Shown here piece by piece: positions 55,598 through 64,000 of a stretch of 64,000 nucleotides of DNA. Each line of letters begins with the position of its first letter. Within the stretch, counting starts at the first letter, position 1. Under the pieces are notes generated by a model, which saw only the letters and a list, made by a program, of their open reading frames with translations, ran no database searches and was not told the origin of the DNA. Both the position numbers and the translations under genes were made by a program. Origin of the DNA: Globodera rostochiensis (Eukaryota > Nematoda > Chromadorea > Rhabditida > Heteroderidae); NCBI GenBank assembly GCA_018350325.1, contig JAEVLN010000056.1, positions 85,421 to 149,420 on the forward strand. The letters run 5' to 3'.

Positions 55598-56355
55598 GGA
55601 ATAAATCAACTGAAGGGCGAACGAAGTGCAAAGATGTTGGAGGAGTATCAGAAACAACAGCAACACAACATCGACGCGTTGACTGAAGAACGAAAAGGAA
55701 ATGGTAGGGCAATTATTTGTTTAATTTAAATACTTTCAATAAAAAAAGATGGCAAATGTATTAAAATAGTAATAATTTTATTTTGAAAGTGGAAATTGGT
55801 GGCAATTTTAACTCCGGCGGGTCAATGGCGGCGATACGGCAAGAAAATTTATAAACTTTTCGTAAAATTGTTTAAGCCAACTTTCTGGACTTTATTTGTT
55901 AGATCTTTTTCGAATCGTGGGCACAATTGTTCTGCTTATTTTCATCATTTATACGGTCCATCAATTAAAGGAACAAAAAGAAAGTCGGGTCAAAATGAAT
56001 GAGCGTCTCAACATGAATGGTAAAAACCTATTAAAATGTTAATAAATTTTATTTTTGATTGAATTTTCTTTGTTAATTTATGTCATTTTTGTTTGGGTAT
56101 TTTTTTTCCTTAGGCCTAATCCAACAAAATCGATGGAATTCCATGGCATGTCACAAGGACCTCGTACTCTTTAAGCCCGGTCGATTGATTGTCCAACATA
56201 ATGGAGAGAATTGGGGTAAACATTTTGATTTTTAAAAGCTTTTAGACAGTTTTTTAATTAACTCAATTTTCAGGGTGGTGGGGCTCTGTCCGCGCTGAAA
56301 AGGCCTTGGTGCGGAAAACTCCGTACTTTGAAGTGAAAATCTTAGAGAAAAAAGG
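55598..56355 (+). CDS. Partial gene: coiled coil, transmembrane segment, SPRY domain (SPRYSEC/RBP-like family)
   Basis: Four exons with consistent phases: 55,598-55,703, 55,903-56,019, 56,114-56,215 and 56,274-56,355. All introns are GT-AG and each junction splits a codon after its first base. Exon 1 is a coiled-coil piece ([20 protein letters not shown]). Exon 2 encodes a hydrophobic helix ([20 protein letters not shown]) followed by a charged stretch. Exons 3-4 are the N-terminal third of a SPRY domain ([12 protein letters not shown], then [20 protein letters not shown]). In cyst nematodes this family includes secreted effectors and many non-secreted members. A single-pass membrane segment between coil and SPRY suggests a membrane protein. 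No start codon or upstream exon is found. The remaining two thirds of SPRY are missing: similarity ends at an inversion-like boundary with the minus-strand fragment next to it. Confidence 0.7.
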
Positions 56356-56430
56356 GTAATTTATAAATATTATAAAACATTAGCTGTGCTTTGTCCATTT
56401 GCCAAGTGGTCACTTTGAGACCGAAATTAC

Positions 56431-57038
56431 CATTTTCACTCAACACGGCAACTGTCTTCTGCAAGTGGACGATGTTCAGCTGCTGTTCTTTCTGTCCTTC
56501 TCCAGTTTGTCATTCTTCAGTTCAATTTCCCGTTGTTCCTTCATCTCTTCCATTAGCTTCTTGTGAGCATTTGACAGTTTCTCGAGTTCCCCCTGATGCT
56601 TCGACGAAAGCTGATCAATGGAAACTGAAAGTGATATAAATGAATTATTTTGAGACAAAAAGACAGTTAATCAGCAGCAGCTCATTCCATTCAAAGTTAA
56701 AAATGGATTTTTTAAATTCTAAAAATTTACCCTTCAGTTTTTCTGTCAATTCGTCGATGGTCTTCTGGTGCTGTTTGTTCTGGTACTCCTCCATCTTTCT
56801 CTGCAGAGCCATGTGAGCATTAAGCAGTTTCTGATGTGCCAATCGGCGCGGAGTGCCTTCTGAACAAATGGCAAGAAAATGAAATGTTTTTGTTAGAAAT
56901 TATATTCACATTTTCGAGTTCGAATTTTGCAACTCTTTCCTCCATCACAATCAGTGCTTTTTGATCAGTTTTTTTGTTGTTCAGCATTTACCGTTTGCTT
57001 TAGCTCAAGGGCATTAAGCCTTTGGAGCAATGCCTTCT
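56431..57038 (-). pseudogene. Coiled-coil exons of a SPRY-family gene, inverted and frameshifted
   Basis: Minus-strand exon candidates are about 57,002-57,038 (ALLQRLNALELKQT), 56,910-56,975 (QKALIVMEERVAKFELEN), 56,731-56,859 (HMALQRKMEEYQNKQHQKTI and on) and 56,431-56,624 (SIDQLSSKHQGELEKLSNAH and on). Acceptors and donors such as GTTCAG, CTTTCAG and GTAAAT are present. In the last exon the frame shifts near 56,485: the first frame reaches TGA at 56,476-56,478, while the next frame continues as QLNIVHLQKTVAVLSENG, typical of the family just before SPRY. A one-base deletion is therefore likely. The fragment points toward the plus-strand partial gene, tail to tail. Confidence 0.6.
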
Positions 57039-57507
57039 GAAATGACAAAATGTTAAAAATTAAACATTTAACCGTTTTTAATGAATTGACAACATAAACG
57101 AAAAAAGTTTAAAAAAGGTCCACCAGAATCTCCCTCCGGGCGCTGTACCAGGGAATTCGGGCGTGGATTTTTCCGGATCAAGAATCCAGCAGTTCCATGG
57201 CAAAGCTGGTGATCTGTTTTTTAGAAAAAAATTGCTCATATCTTTTGGATTTTTCAAAATTGTCAAAATAACAACTCCTAATTTTTCTTCATTTATCTCC
57301 AAGTTTACAAGTATTGGCCAACTTAGGCAGAAATTTGAATTTAAAATGCATTTTCGAAGACCCAACCAAGAGCATTAACAAAATTAAAATAACCAACCCG
57401 AAAACTCAAACCCTTACCATTGCGGACCCCACCACTGGCGCTAGGAGAATTGCGCAACAGTTTTCGGAGGATTGCGCACCGTGGAGAATTGCGCACTAAC
57501 ACGGAGG
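57039..57507. other. Intergenic
   Basis: No gene recognised. Near 57,447-57,507 short repeats of GAATTGCGCAC / GGATTGCGCACC lead into the foldback element. Confidence 0.4.
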
Positions 57508-57834
57508 ATTGCGCACCACGGGCCAAAATTTTTGAAAAATATTTTTATACAAAAAAATTGTCTGAAATTATGTTATTTGATACGCTGATTACGAATTCGT
57601 CAATTGAAAATTAAATTGAGAATTTAAAGTGGTTTAAACCACACTGGGTTGAGGTTCGTTAGGCTTAGGCCTAAGCCACCCTGGCTTGGGGTTCGTTAGG
57701 CTTAGGCCTAAGCCACCCTGGCTTGGGGTTCGTTAGGCTTAAGCCTAAGCCACCCTGAGCTTAGGGGTTCAATCAGCGCATCAGACAATTTTGTGTAAAA
57801 ATGTTTTTCAAAAATTTTGACCCGTGGTGCGCAA
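57508..57834. mobile_element. Foldback/MITE-like element with telomere-like core
   Basis: The left arm (57,508 to about 57,590, starting ATTGCGCACCACGGGCC) is the imperfect reverse complement of the right arm (57,771-57,834, ending GACCCGTGGTGCGCAAT). Between them lie A+T-rich DNA and a 37-bp tandem repeat. The total length is about 327 bp. The layout fits a small non-autonomous DNA element or foldback. No clear target-site duplication was found. Confidence 0.7.
57657..57767 (+). repeat. 37-bp tandem repeat with TTAGGC-like palindrome, three copies
   Basis: Units start at 57,657, 57,694 and 57,731. Each contains TTAGGCTTAGGCCTAAGCC, that is two nematode telomere hexamers TTAGGC meeting an inverted copy, followed by ACCCTGGCTTGGGG. 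The third unit has AAGCC in place of AGGCC. A diverged half-unit precedes at about 57,629. Confidence 0.9.
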
Positions 57835-57835
57835 T

Positions 57836-58036
57836 ATGCGGACCTGGATCCAGACCTGGATCTGGATTTACCTGGATTAAAAATCCGGTTTTCTGGATAT
57901 AGTGCTTTATGCGGACCTGGATCTGGATTTACCTGGATTAAAAATCCGGTTTTCTGGATATAGTGCTTTATGCGGACCTGGATCCAGACCTGGATCTGGA
58001 TTTACCTGGATTAAAAATCCGGTTTTCTGGATATAC
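57836..58036 (+). repeat. 73/61-bp tandem repeat, three copies
   Basis: Units start at ATGCGGACCTGG at 57,836, 57,909 and 57,970. The middle unit lacks a 12-bp CCAGACCTGGAT segment. Each ends AAAATCCGGTTTTCTGGATAT. The CTGGAT and ACCTGGAT submotifs repeat within the unit. Confidence 0.9.
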
Positions 58037-58059
58037 CTGGTATTTTTATTCGGGTCTGA

Positions 58060-58915
58060 ACCACTGCCACATAAGCTAGAATACCACAGAACTCTAGTTT
58101 TTACATTTTTTGGCATGGCATACACGATGGCAGGTGGGTTAAATAGGATAGAAATTCAATCGAATTAAAAATTTGTTTTCAATTTTTAAAAACATTTATT
58201 CAATTTAGTAAATTTATTTTTTATTTTTTTCATAAAAAAATCATTTACATTTTACTGCCTTTTGATGTAATGGAATGGACGCTATCGTTTTGGCCAAATG
58301 AATCAGCCGCTCCTTTTTTTGCCGGACGTTTGATAGCGCAGCACAGCACACTCTTCACATTCGCACAAACAGCGAAAGCCCATCGTCCAATCAGCGAAAG
58401 CCGAGTGGAAATTTTGTTGGATAAGACTTTTTTTTTCGTTTTTCCAATCCCCCGGCGATGTCGGAGGGTTGGGGGGGGGGATGGGAAAGGATGGGCAATT
58501 GATTCACCGATTTTTCTGTCCATTCCCCGGACTGCCCGCCCATCGCCTCTCCGAGCCGGGCCGCATTTAAGCGGCGGGATCGAAGCTGAACTCATTCACT
58601 TTTCCTTTTCAATAAAATCATTTTGGAGTCAATAGGGGGAGGGGGGGGGGAGAGGACCTTTGCAAATTTAATATTTTTTAGTAGTAAAAAAGTGGTGGGT
58701 GGGGTAATATTGCACCAAATTTAAAATTTTAATTTCGGAGACATGGGCTTTTGAAAAATACTTTCGGAAATTTATGTTTTTAGAGGGGGGAGGCGGGCAT
58801 TGAGCTATTGAAATTTCATTGTTTTGGGTGGCTTTGAAATTTAAGTTTTGAAATTTTCAGTATTCAATCCTCGTACCCTAAAACAAATCAACTTTCAACG
58901 CCTCAAGCGACCAAG
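58060..58915. promoter_or_regulatory. Upstream region of the secreted-protein gene
   Basis: GC-rich patch 58,480-58,600 with G- and C-runs, further G-runs at 58,634-58,650 and 58,785-58,797. No ORF is convincing. CATTTAAG near 58,563 could be TATA-like. The start context is CAAGATGAAC at the gene's Met. The promoter role is inferred from position only. Confidence 0.3.
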
Positions 58916-61900
58916 ATGAACAAGTGGGCCGCCACTTCACTTGTGTAAGTAAAGGGTAAAGCTTCCGACTCTTTTGAAACCGGTTTAAAACAAATTAAGC
59001 GATTTCTGAACTTTTTGAAGCTTTGGAAACCGGTTCAAAACCGATTACGGATCAATAGATAAATTAACCATTTGAATTATTTAACATTTTTAGACTCTTG
59101 ATCGCCATCCTCTGTGGTACAATCCATGGCGCTGTTTTGCGGGAGCAACAACAGCCGTTGGATGCGGTACACCAGCAGGCCCCGGACCATATCAATGGTA
59201 AATTGAAAAAAAGTTGCCAAATTTAAATAATGCCAAAAAAATTTCTAAAATTCTTGCAAGATTGAGTCTCTAAATCCATATTTGAATATTTAGCAGACAA
59301 AAGCGGTGAGAGATCACTTTTTGAATTGAATATAAAAAAGGGAGCGAATCTGACTGGCGCCCGGACGGCTGAAAGTTTCGGGTTTCTCTGAACCGAAATG
59401 TGTGACCTTGGCTTGGAAACAGTTTTAAATGTAATTTAGAAACTGAGAAAACGGACACGGACAATGCCAAATCGGAAAAGCCTGGACCGAACCCGAAAAC
59501 GTCTGAACCGGAAAAGTCGGAGCTATACCCGGCAGAATTTAAATTGAAAGCGTTTTTTTTTTGTTCTCCGATTTAAAAAAAATGCACCAAACAAAAGAAA
59601 GGCGCTAAATTAACTTTTTGCAATACATATCAGGCGAACAAGCGCGCAAGAAACGGCAGGATCGCGGTAGATTCCCTGACGACCCCAACGACCCGGCCAC
59701 CACCACCCCCAGCACCACTAAACCCCCTCGCCCCGTCGACCGCCGCAATGGCACCGATACCAAGAATACCTCTGATTCAAGCATGACTTCCACTACTCGA
59801 ATGCCGCCTGCCTCAAATGAAACTAAAGGTGGGTTGTCATTAGAGACCGGCCAGAAGGGTCGGTCGGTACTTTTCGGGAAAGTACCGATGCCTGAGTACC
59901 GAAAAGTACCGAAAAAGCCTCGGTACTTTCCCGTACCGTCCGATCTCTAGTTGTCATCACCGTTGCTGAAAAGCAAAAATTATTTCGGCCGAAATATCTT
60001 TTTGGACTTTATCCCCCCATCACTTCCGGGACACTTTTTGGGTTCAAAATTTAAACACTTTCTGTTTTCAAATTTTTTTTGAACATGCCCAAAAATTTTA
60101 TTCAACAATTTCTGAACATTGTCCACCTTTTTGACCATTTATTGATTTCAACTTTCCTGAACGTTTTTTTCCAATTTTTTAAATATTTTTTTATAAATTC
60201 CTAAACTTTTTTGAACCGTTTAATTTGAACATTTAATTCGCCTTGGTTCCAACTATTAAGAAGAAACTTTTCTCTAATTAGGCTTCCAACTTTTCTGAAC
60301 ATTAATAAATTTCCAAAACATTCAATCGTTGTCTATTTCCACTTTTGAAATGCAGCACATATTTTTTAATCAAGGCAACGAAACCGGCTTATACGAACCC
60401 AAAGACAACCCGGACATCAAACGAAACTACACAGCCAATCTTATTTATTGGAACGATGTAACCGGAATGTGTTACCGCAAAGCGAACGCTTCTGAGAAGG
60501 CGGATAAACCCATCAATGGCACGGTACGATTGATTGAATTTATATTATTATAATGATCAAAAATTTGTCGAATTAAGAATTTTAAATGTTTGCGATTTTT
60601 TCAATGCGCTTTTGCCTTTTAAGGATTTAAAATCAAAAAAAAAAATTTAAAATGTTAATTACTTATGTTTGTTTTATGAAAAATGGATTTCAGGACATCC
60701 GCGTTATCAACTCGGCTGAGATGACAGATGCAACAGCAAAAACGGAAACGCCCTCGGGCAACAACACAATTTTCAAGTAAAGCCTCAAAAATTAATTGAA
60801 ATTAAAATTTCACGATTTTAGTGCGTGGTCCTATTGTGCGAAGGCATCATTTTTTAAAAAACATTTTTCCCCATTTAATTTTTGTTTTACAGGTCCAATT
60901 CTATGGGAACTTGGGACTGGACGACGCCAAGACTTATTTCGGAAAGGAAAAAGCGACGCAGAAAAAAGAATTTTCGGACATGCGGGATTTCGAAAACGGC
61001 GGCTTCATGCAGGGTGAATTTTGGGGTTTTGGGGATGCTTTTATTGCTAAAGCTGTTAAATTTATTTTTTTTTAATGAAATTAATTCTTTTTGTAAACGA
61101 AACATTTTTAGACATGGTTTTGTTGCTGATTGACGGGCGCATTGAGTGTAAGAGCGCAAAAGAAGATATGGATGTCCACCTGGCCATCGTCCAAGACTTG
61201 GAAGCGGTAAATCATTTTGAAAAATAATAAAAAAATATTTTTAAGGGAAAACTCTCCGAACTGTGCGGAGAAGAGAAAATGCATGAATTCGGGTTGGGCA
61301 CATTTTGTTTTTTATTTTTGAATTTATTTAGCAACACAACTGTGACTTTGGAAAAAGGAACGTCATACTTTGTGTTTGGCGTTGTGTTGAGAGAGCGGTA
61401 AAAATTTAAATAATTATTCAAAAAAGAAAGTATGCACGCACTACTGAATGTGCCTCTTGTACTGTGCTTGAAAAGGAGTACACTGCTTATTTCTTGCCAG
61501 GGGTCGGCAAACATTTGTACTTGAAAGGAGTACACTGCTTATTTCTTGCCAGGGGTCGGCAAACATTTGTACTTGAAAAGGAGTACAGTGCTTATTTCTT
61601 GCCAGGGGTCGGCAAACATTTGTACTTGAAAAGGAGTACAGTGCTTATTTCTTGCCAGGGGTCGGCAAACATTTGTACTTGAAAAGGAGTACAGTGCTTA
61701 TTTCTTGCCAGGGGTCGGCAAACATTTGTACTTGAAAAGGAGTACAGTGCTTATTTCTTGCCAGGGGTCGGCAAACATTTGTACTTGAAAAGGAGTACAG
61801 TGCTTATTTCTTGCCAGGGGTCGGCAAACATTTGTACTTGAAAAGGAGTACAGTGCTTATTTCTTGCCAGGGGTCGGCAAACATTTGTACTTGAAAAGGA

Positions 61901-63930
61901 GTACAGTGCTTATTTCTTGCCAGGGGTCGGCAAACATTTGTACTTGAAAAGGAGTACAGTGCTTATTTCTTGCCAGGGGTCGGCAAACATTTGTACTTGA
62001 AAAGGAGTACACTGCTTATTTCTTGCCAGGGGTCGGCAAACATTTGTACTTGAAAAGGAGTACAGTGCTTATTTCTTGCCAGGGGTCGGCAAACATTTGT
62101 ACTTGAAAAGGAGTACACTGCTTATTTCTTGCCAGGGGTCGGCAAACATTTGTACTTGAAAAGGAGTACAGTGCTTATTTCTTGCCAGGGGTCGGCAAAC
62201 ATTTGTACTTGAAAAGGAGTACAGTGCTTATTTCTTGCCAGGGGTCGGCAAACATTTGTACTTGAAAAGGAGTACAGTGCTTATTTCTTGCCAGGGGTCG
62301 GCAAACATTTGTACTTGAAAAGGAGTACAGTGCTTATTTCTTGCCAGGGGTCGGCAAACATTTGTACTTGAAAAGGAGTACAGTGCTTATTTCTTGCCAG
62401 GGGTCGGCAAACATTTGTACTTGAAAAGGAGTACAGTGCTTATTTCTTGCCAGGGGTCGGCAAACATTTGTACTTGAAAGGAGTACAGTGCTTATTTCTT
62501 GCCAGGGGTCGGCAAACATTTGTACTTGAAAAGGAGTACAGTGCTTATTTCTTGCCAGGGGTCGGCAAACATTTGTACTTGAAAAGGAGTACAGTGCTTA
62601 TTTCTTGCCAGGGGTCGGCAAACATTTGTACTTGAAAAGGAGTACAGTGCTTATTTCTTGCCAGGGGTCGGCAAACATTTGTACTTGAAAGGAGTACAGT
62701 GCTTATTTCTTGCCAGGGGTCGGCAAACATTTGTACTTGAAAAGGAGTACAGTGCTTATTTCTTGCCAGGGGTCGGCAAACATTTGTACTTGAAAAGGAG
62801 TACAGTGCTTATTTCTTGCCAGGGGTCGGCAAACATTTGTACTTGAAAAGGAGTACAGTGCTTATTTCTTGCCAGGGGTCGGCAAACATTTGTACTTGAA
62901 AAGGAGTACAGTACTTGTTTCCTGTCAAGTATTGGCATACTCACTGTACGTGGGAATGGGTACTGTATTTTTTGAATTCTCTTTCTTTTTTTGAAGGGAT
63001 TGAGCAAAATTAAAGAATATTTTTTAGGCTCTGTCCGCACAACAAAGTGCCAGGAACGCCGCCAAATAACACCGGCGATTTGGTGATTGAGGAGCTCAAG
63101 TAAAAGTTTTTTTTATTGACAACATTTTTTATTGCTTTTTAATTACTGTCAAAAATATGTTTTAGGTACAAATACGAGAATGTCAAACTGACGGTGGCGC
63201 ACTCATGCATGGGGAAAAACTCGTAAGTGCGCGCTGTTTTTAGGAAAATTTAAACAAAATTAAATTTTGGAATTATTTATTCTCCAATTAAAATTCCCCT
63301 CCCCCCCCCCCAAAAAAAAAAATTCTTCAGGTCACCATCAAGTTGCGACCCATCGACGTTTTCGAAATGGACAGACTGGATCGCGTTTTGCAGGTAAAAA
63401 TATGGAAGCATTTTTCATTAACCTTTTTTTGCAAAGTACAAGCACCCTGGGGTTTTGTATGATTTTTTCAATTTTAACTCCAAAATGGCTATTAAATATT
63501 TGCACATTGCAGCTTCGCGACCTGACTCTGGACTTGAGCATGTTGGTGGACGATGATGTCATGTTGGAGAAGGGTGCCGAAATGAAAGACTCCATAAGCG
63601 GCATCTACTATCTCCCCAGCATCGGCGCTGGAACTGACAAAAACGCGACCAACCCGATGGTAAAAAAAATGTTGGCATTTCTGTAACGGAGGGAGGGGGG
63701 GGGGGTCGACAACAATTTTATGCAAAAAAACCATAGGGAGGGGGGGGGCCCTTTTGGTCAAAATATTTTTTAAAAATTTGGACCTCAAACTGCCCCTTTT
63801 GTTTTCGTACGAGCACAATACAATTTTTGGCGATTGAATTGCACAGCAAAAGCATTCGGCGGCCATGCTGAAAGGGCAACGCGGAAATTACCTGAAATTG
63901 AACAATATTTATAAGAAAAAAGACATTTAA
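58916..63930 (+). CDS. Secreted protein of unknown family, about 14 exons
   Basis: Exons read as 58,916-58,944, 59,094-59,197, 59,634-59,828, 60,375-60,523, 60,694-60,776, 60,893-61,013, 61,112-61,206, 61,246-61,292, 61,332-61,397, 63,028-63,099, 63,166-63,222, 63,331-63,393, 63,513-63,659 and 63,847-63,930 (TAA). The protein is about 437 aa. It has a signal peptide (hydrophobic core SLVLLIAILCGTIHGA), a Gln/Pro then Lys/Arg and Thr/Pro-rich linker, and a globular part with about five Cys and Asn sequons (GNETG, RNYTA, NNTGD). Phases agree at all but two junctions: after 60,776 and after 63,222 one G is missing in the exon/GT boundary, and restoring both gives an exact frame. An extra open segment at 59,440-59,535 has an acceptor but no GT donor. 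I do not recognise the family; it is presumably exported, but whether it is an effector cannot be said. Confidence 0.65.
59833..59957. mobile_element. hAT-type MITE with 8-bp target duplication
   Basis: The element 59,841-59,949 (109 bp) has terminal inverted repeats TAGAGACCGG / TAGAGATCGG. Inside are palindromic GGTACTTT and AAAGTACC blocks. It is flanked by a perfect 8-bp duplication GTTGTCAT (59,833-59,840 and 59,950-59,957). Eight-base duplications and such short terminal repeats indicate the hAT superfamily. It lies in the intron between exons 3 and 4 of the secreted-protein gene. Confidence 0.88.
61467..62948 (+). repeat. 53-bp minisatellite, 27 full units plus a diverged end unit
   Basis: Unit CTTGAAAAGGAGTACAGTGC, then TTATTTCTTGCCAGGGGTCG, then GCAAACATTTGTA. 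Start points step by 53 from 61,467. Three units (at 61,520, 62,473 and 62,684) are 52 bp because of one missing A. Four units (61,467, 61,520, 61,996 and 62,102) have C instead of G in GTACASTGC. The two late 52-bp units are exactly four units (211 bp) apart, showing a higher-order duplication. The array fills the intron 61,398-63,027. Since 53 is not a multiple of 3, the ORFs seen in it are not coding. CAGGGGTCGGCAAAC resembles hAT terminal repeats. Confidence 0.97.
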
Positions 63931-64000
63931 ATTAAGAAATTTTGTGAAAATGATTTTTTCATCCATTTTTTGGATTGCGTATGGTGGCATTTAAAAACGG
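63931..64000. other. 3' flank of the secreted-protein gene
   Basis: Short A+T-rich tail; no AATAAA is seen before the window ends. Confidence 0.4.

Noticed and set aside
57657..57767. True telomere or chromosome end
   Set aside because: Only two hexamers per unit, arranged as a palindrome inside a foldback element, with unique sequence on both sides.
59440..59535. Additional exon of the secreted-protein gene
   Set aside because: A good acceptor and open frame exist, but no GT donor follows, and exons on either side already join in phase without it.
61467..62948. CRISPR-like array of regular repeats
   Set aside because: Units are contiguous with no unique spacers, and the DNA is eukaryotic; it is a minisatellite.
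61464..63040. ORFs of 60-107 codons across the minisatellite on both strands
   Set aside because: They arise because 53-bp units happen to lack stops in some frames. The array lies in an intron and the unit length is not a multiple of three.
1..64000. tRNA or rRNA genes
   Set aside because: I scanned for A/B-box-like and cloverleaf patterns by eye and found none; a covariance-model search would settle this.

Overview
The window looks like nuclear DNA of a plant-parasitic nematode, most likely a cyst nematode (Heteroderidae). The basis is the right-hand flank. It carries pieces of the expanded coiled-coil/SPRY (SPRYSEC/RBP-like) family typical of Globodera and Heterodera, genes with many short GT-AG introns, and TTAGGC-like units, which match the nematode telomere repeat. 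No species can be named from sequence alone.

Layout. (1) 1-38,661 is extremely A+T-rich and has no sustained open reading frame. It holds a large inverted repeat (arms about 3,503-5,280 and 12,711-14,559), a near-identical 3.93 kb tandem duplication (6,145-14,005), and scattered short islands of higher GC that read as exon relics on both strands. (2) 38,662-54,303 is a GC-rich LTR retroelement of about 15.6 kb on the minus strand. It has LTRs, a 4-bp target-site duplication (CTAT), a tRNA primer site and a polypurine tract. Reading 5' to 3' on the minus strand it runs: 5' LTR, leader, gag, then one 2,188-codon ORF with gag zinc knuckle, an envelope-like glycoprotein module, protease, RT, RNase H and integrase. 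After that come a rearranged block, a second membrane-anchored glycoprotein tail, an intact 1,096-codon UPF1-like superfamily 1 helicase, and the polypurine tract with 3' LTR. (3) 54,304-57,100 is host gene debris: a SPRY pseudogene, a fragment of formate-tetrahydrofolate ligase with a stop codon, a partial gene with coiled coil, membrane segment and SPRY domain, and an inverted frameshifted coiled-coil pseudogene. (4) 57,400-58,060 carries small repeats, including a foldback element around telomere-like units. (5) 58,916-63,930 is a plus-strand multi-exon gene for a secreted protein I do not recognise. Its introns contain a hAT-type MITE with an 8-bp duplication and a 27-unit, 53-bp minisatellite.

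The main candidate for something undescribed is the retroelement. It combines Ty3/gypsy-type gag-pol with an envelope-like module placed between gag and protease. It also has a helicase cargo gene between integrase and the 3' LTR, the place where env usually lies. A 20-bp motif recurs eight times in one orientation, in all three codon phases and in the untranslated leader, so it is probably under DNA- or RNA-level rather than protein-level selection. The block between integrase and helicase (43,260-45,540) is mosaic, contains three N bases and may be partly an assembly artefact.
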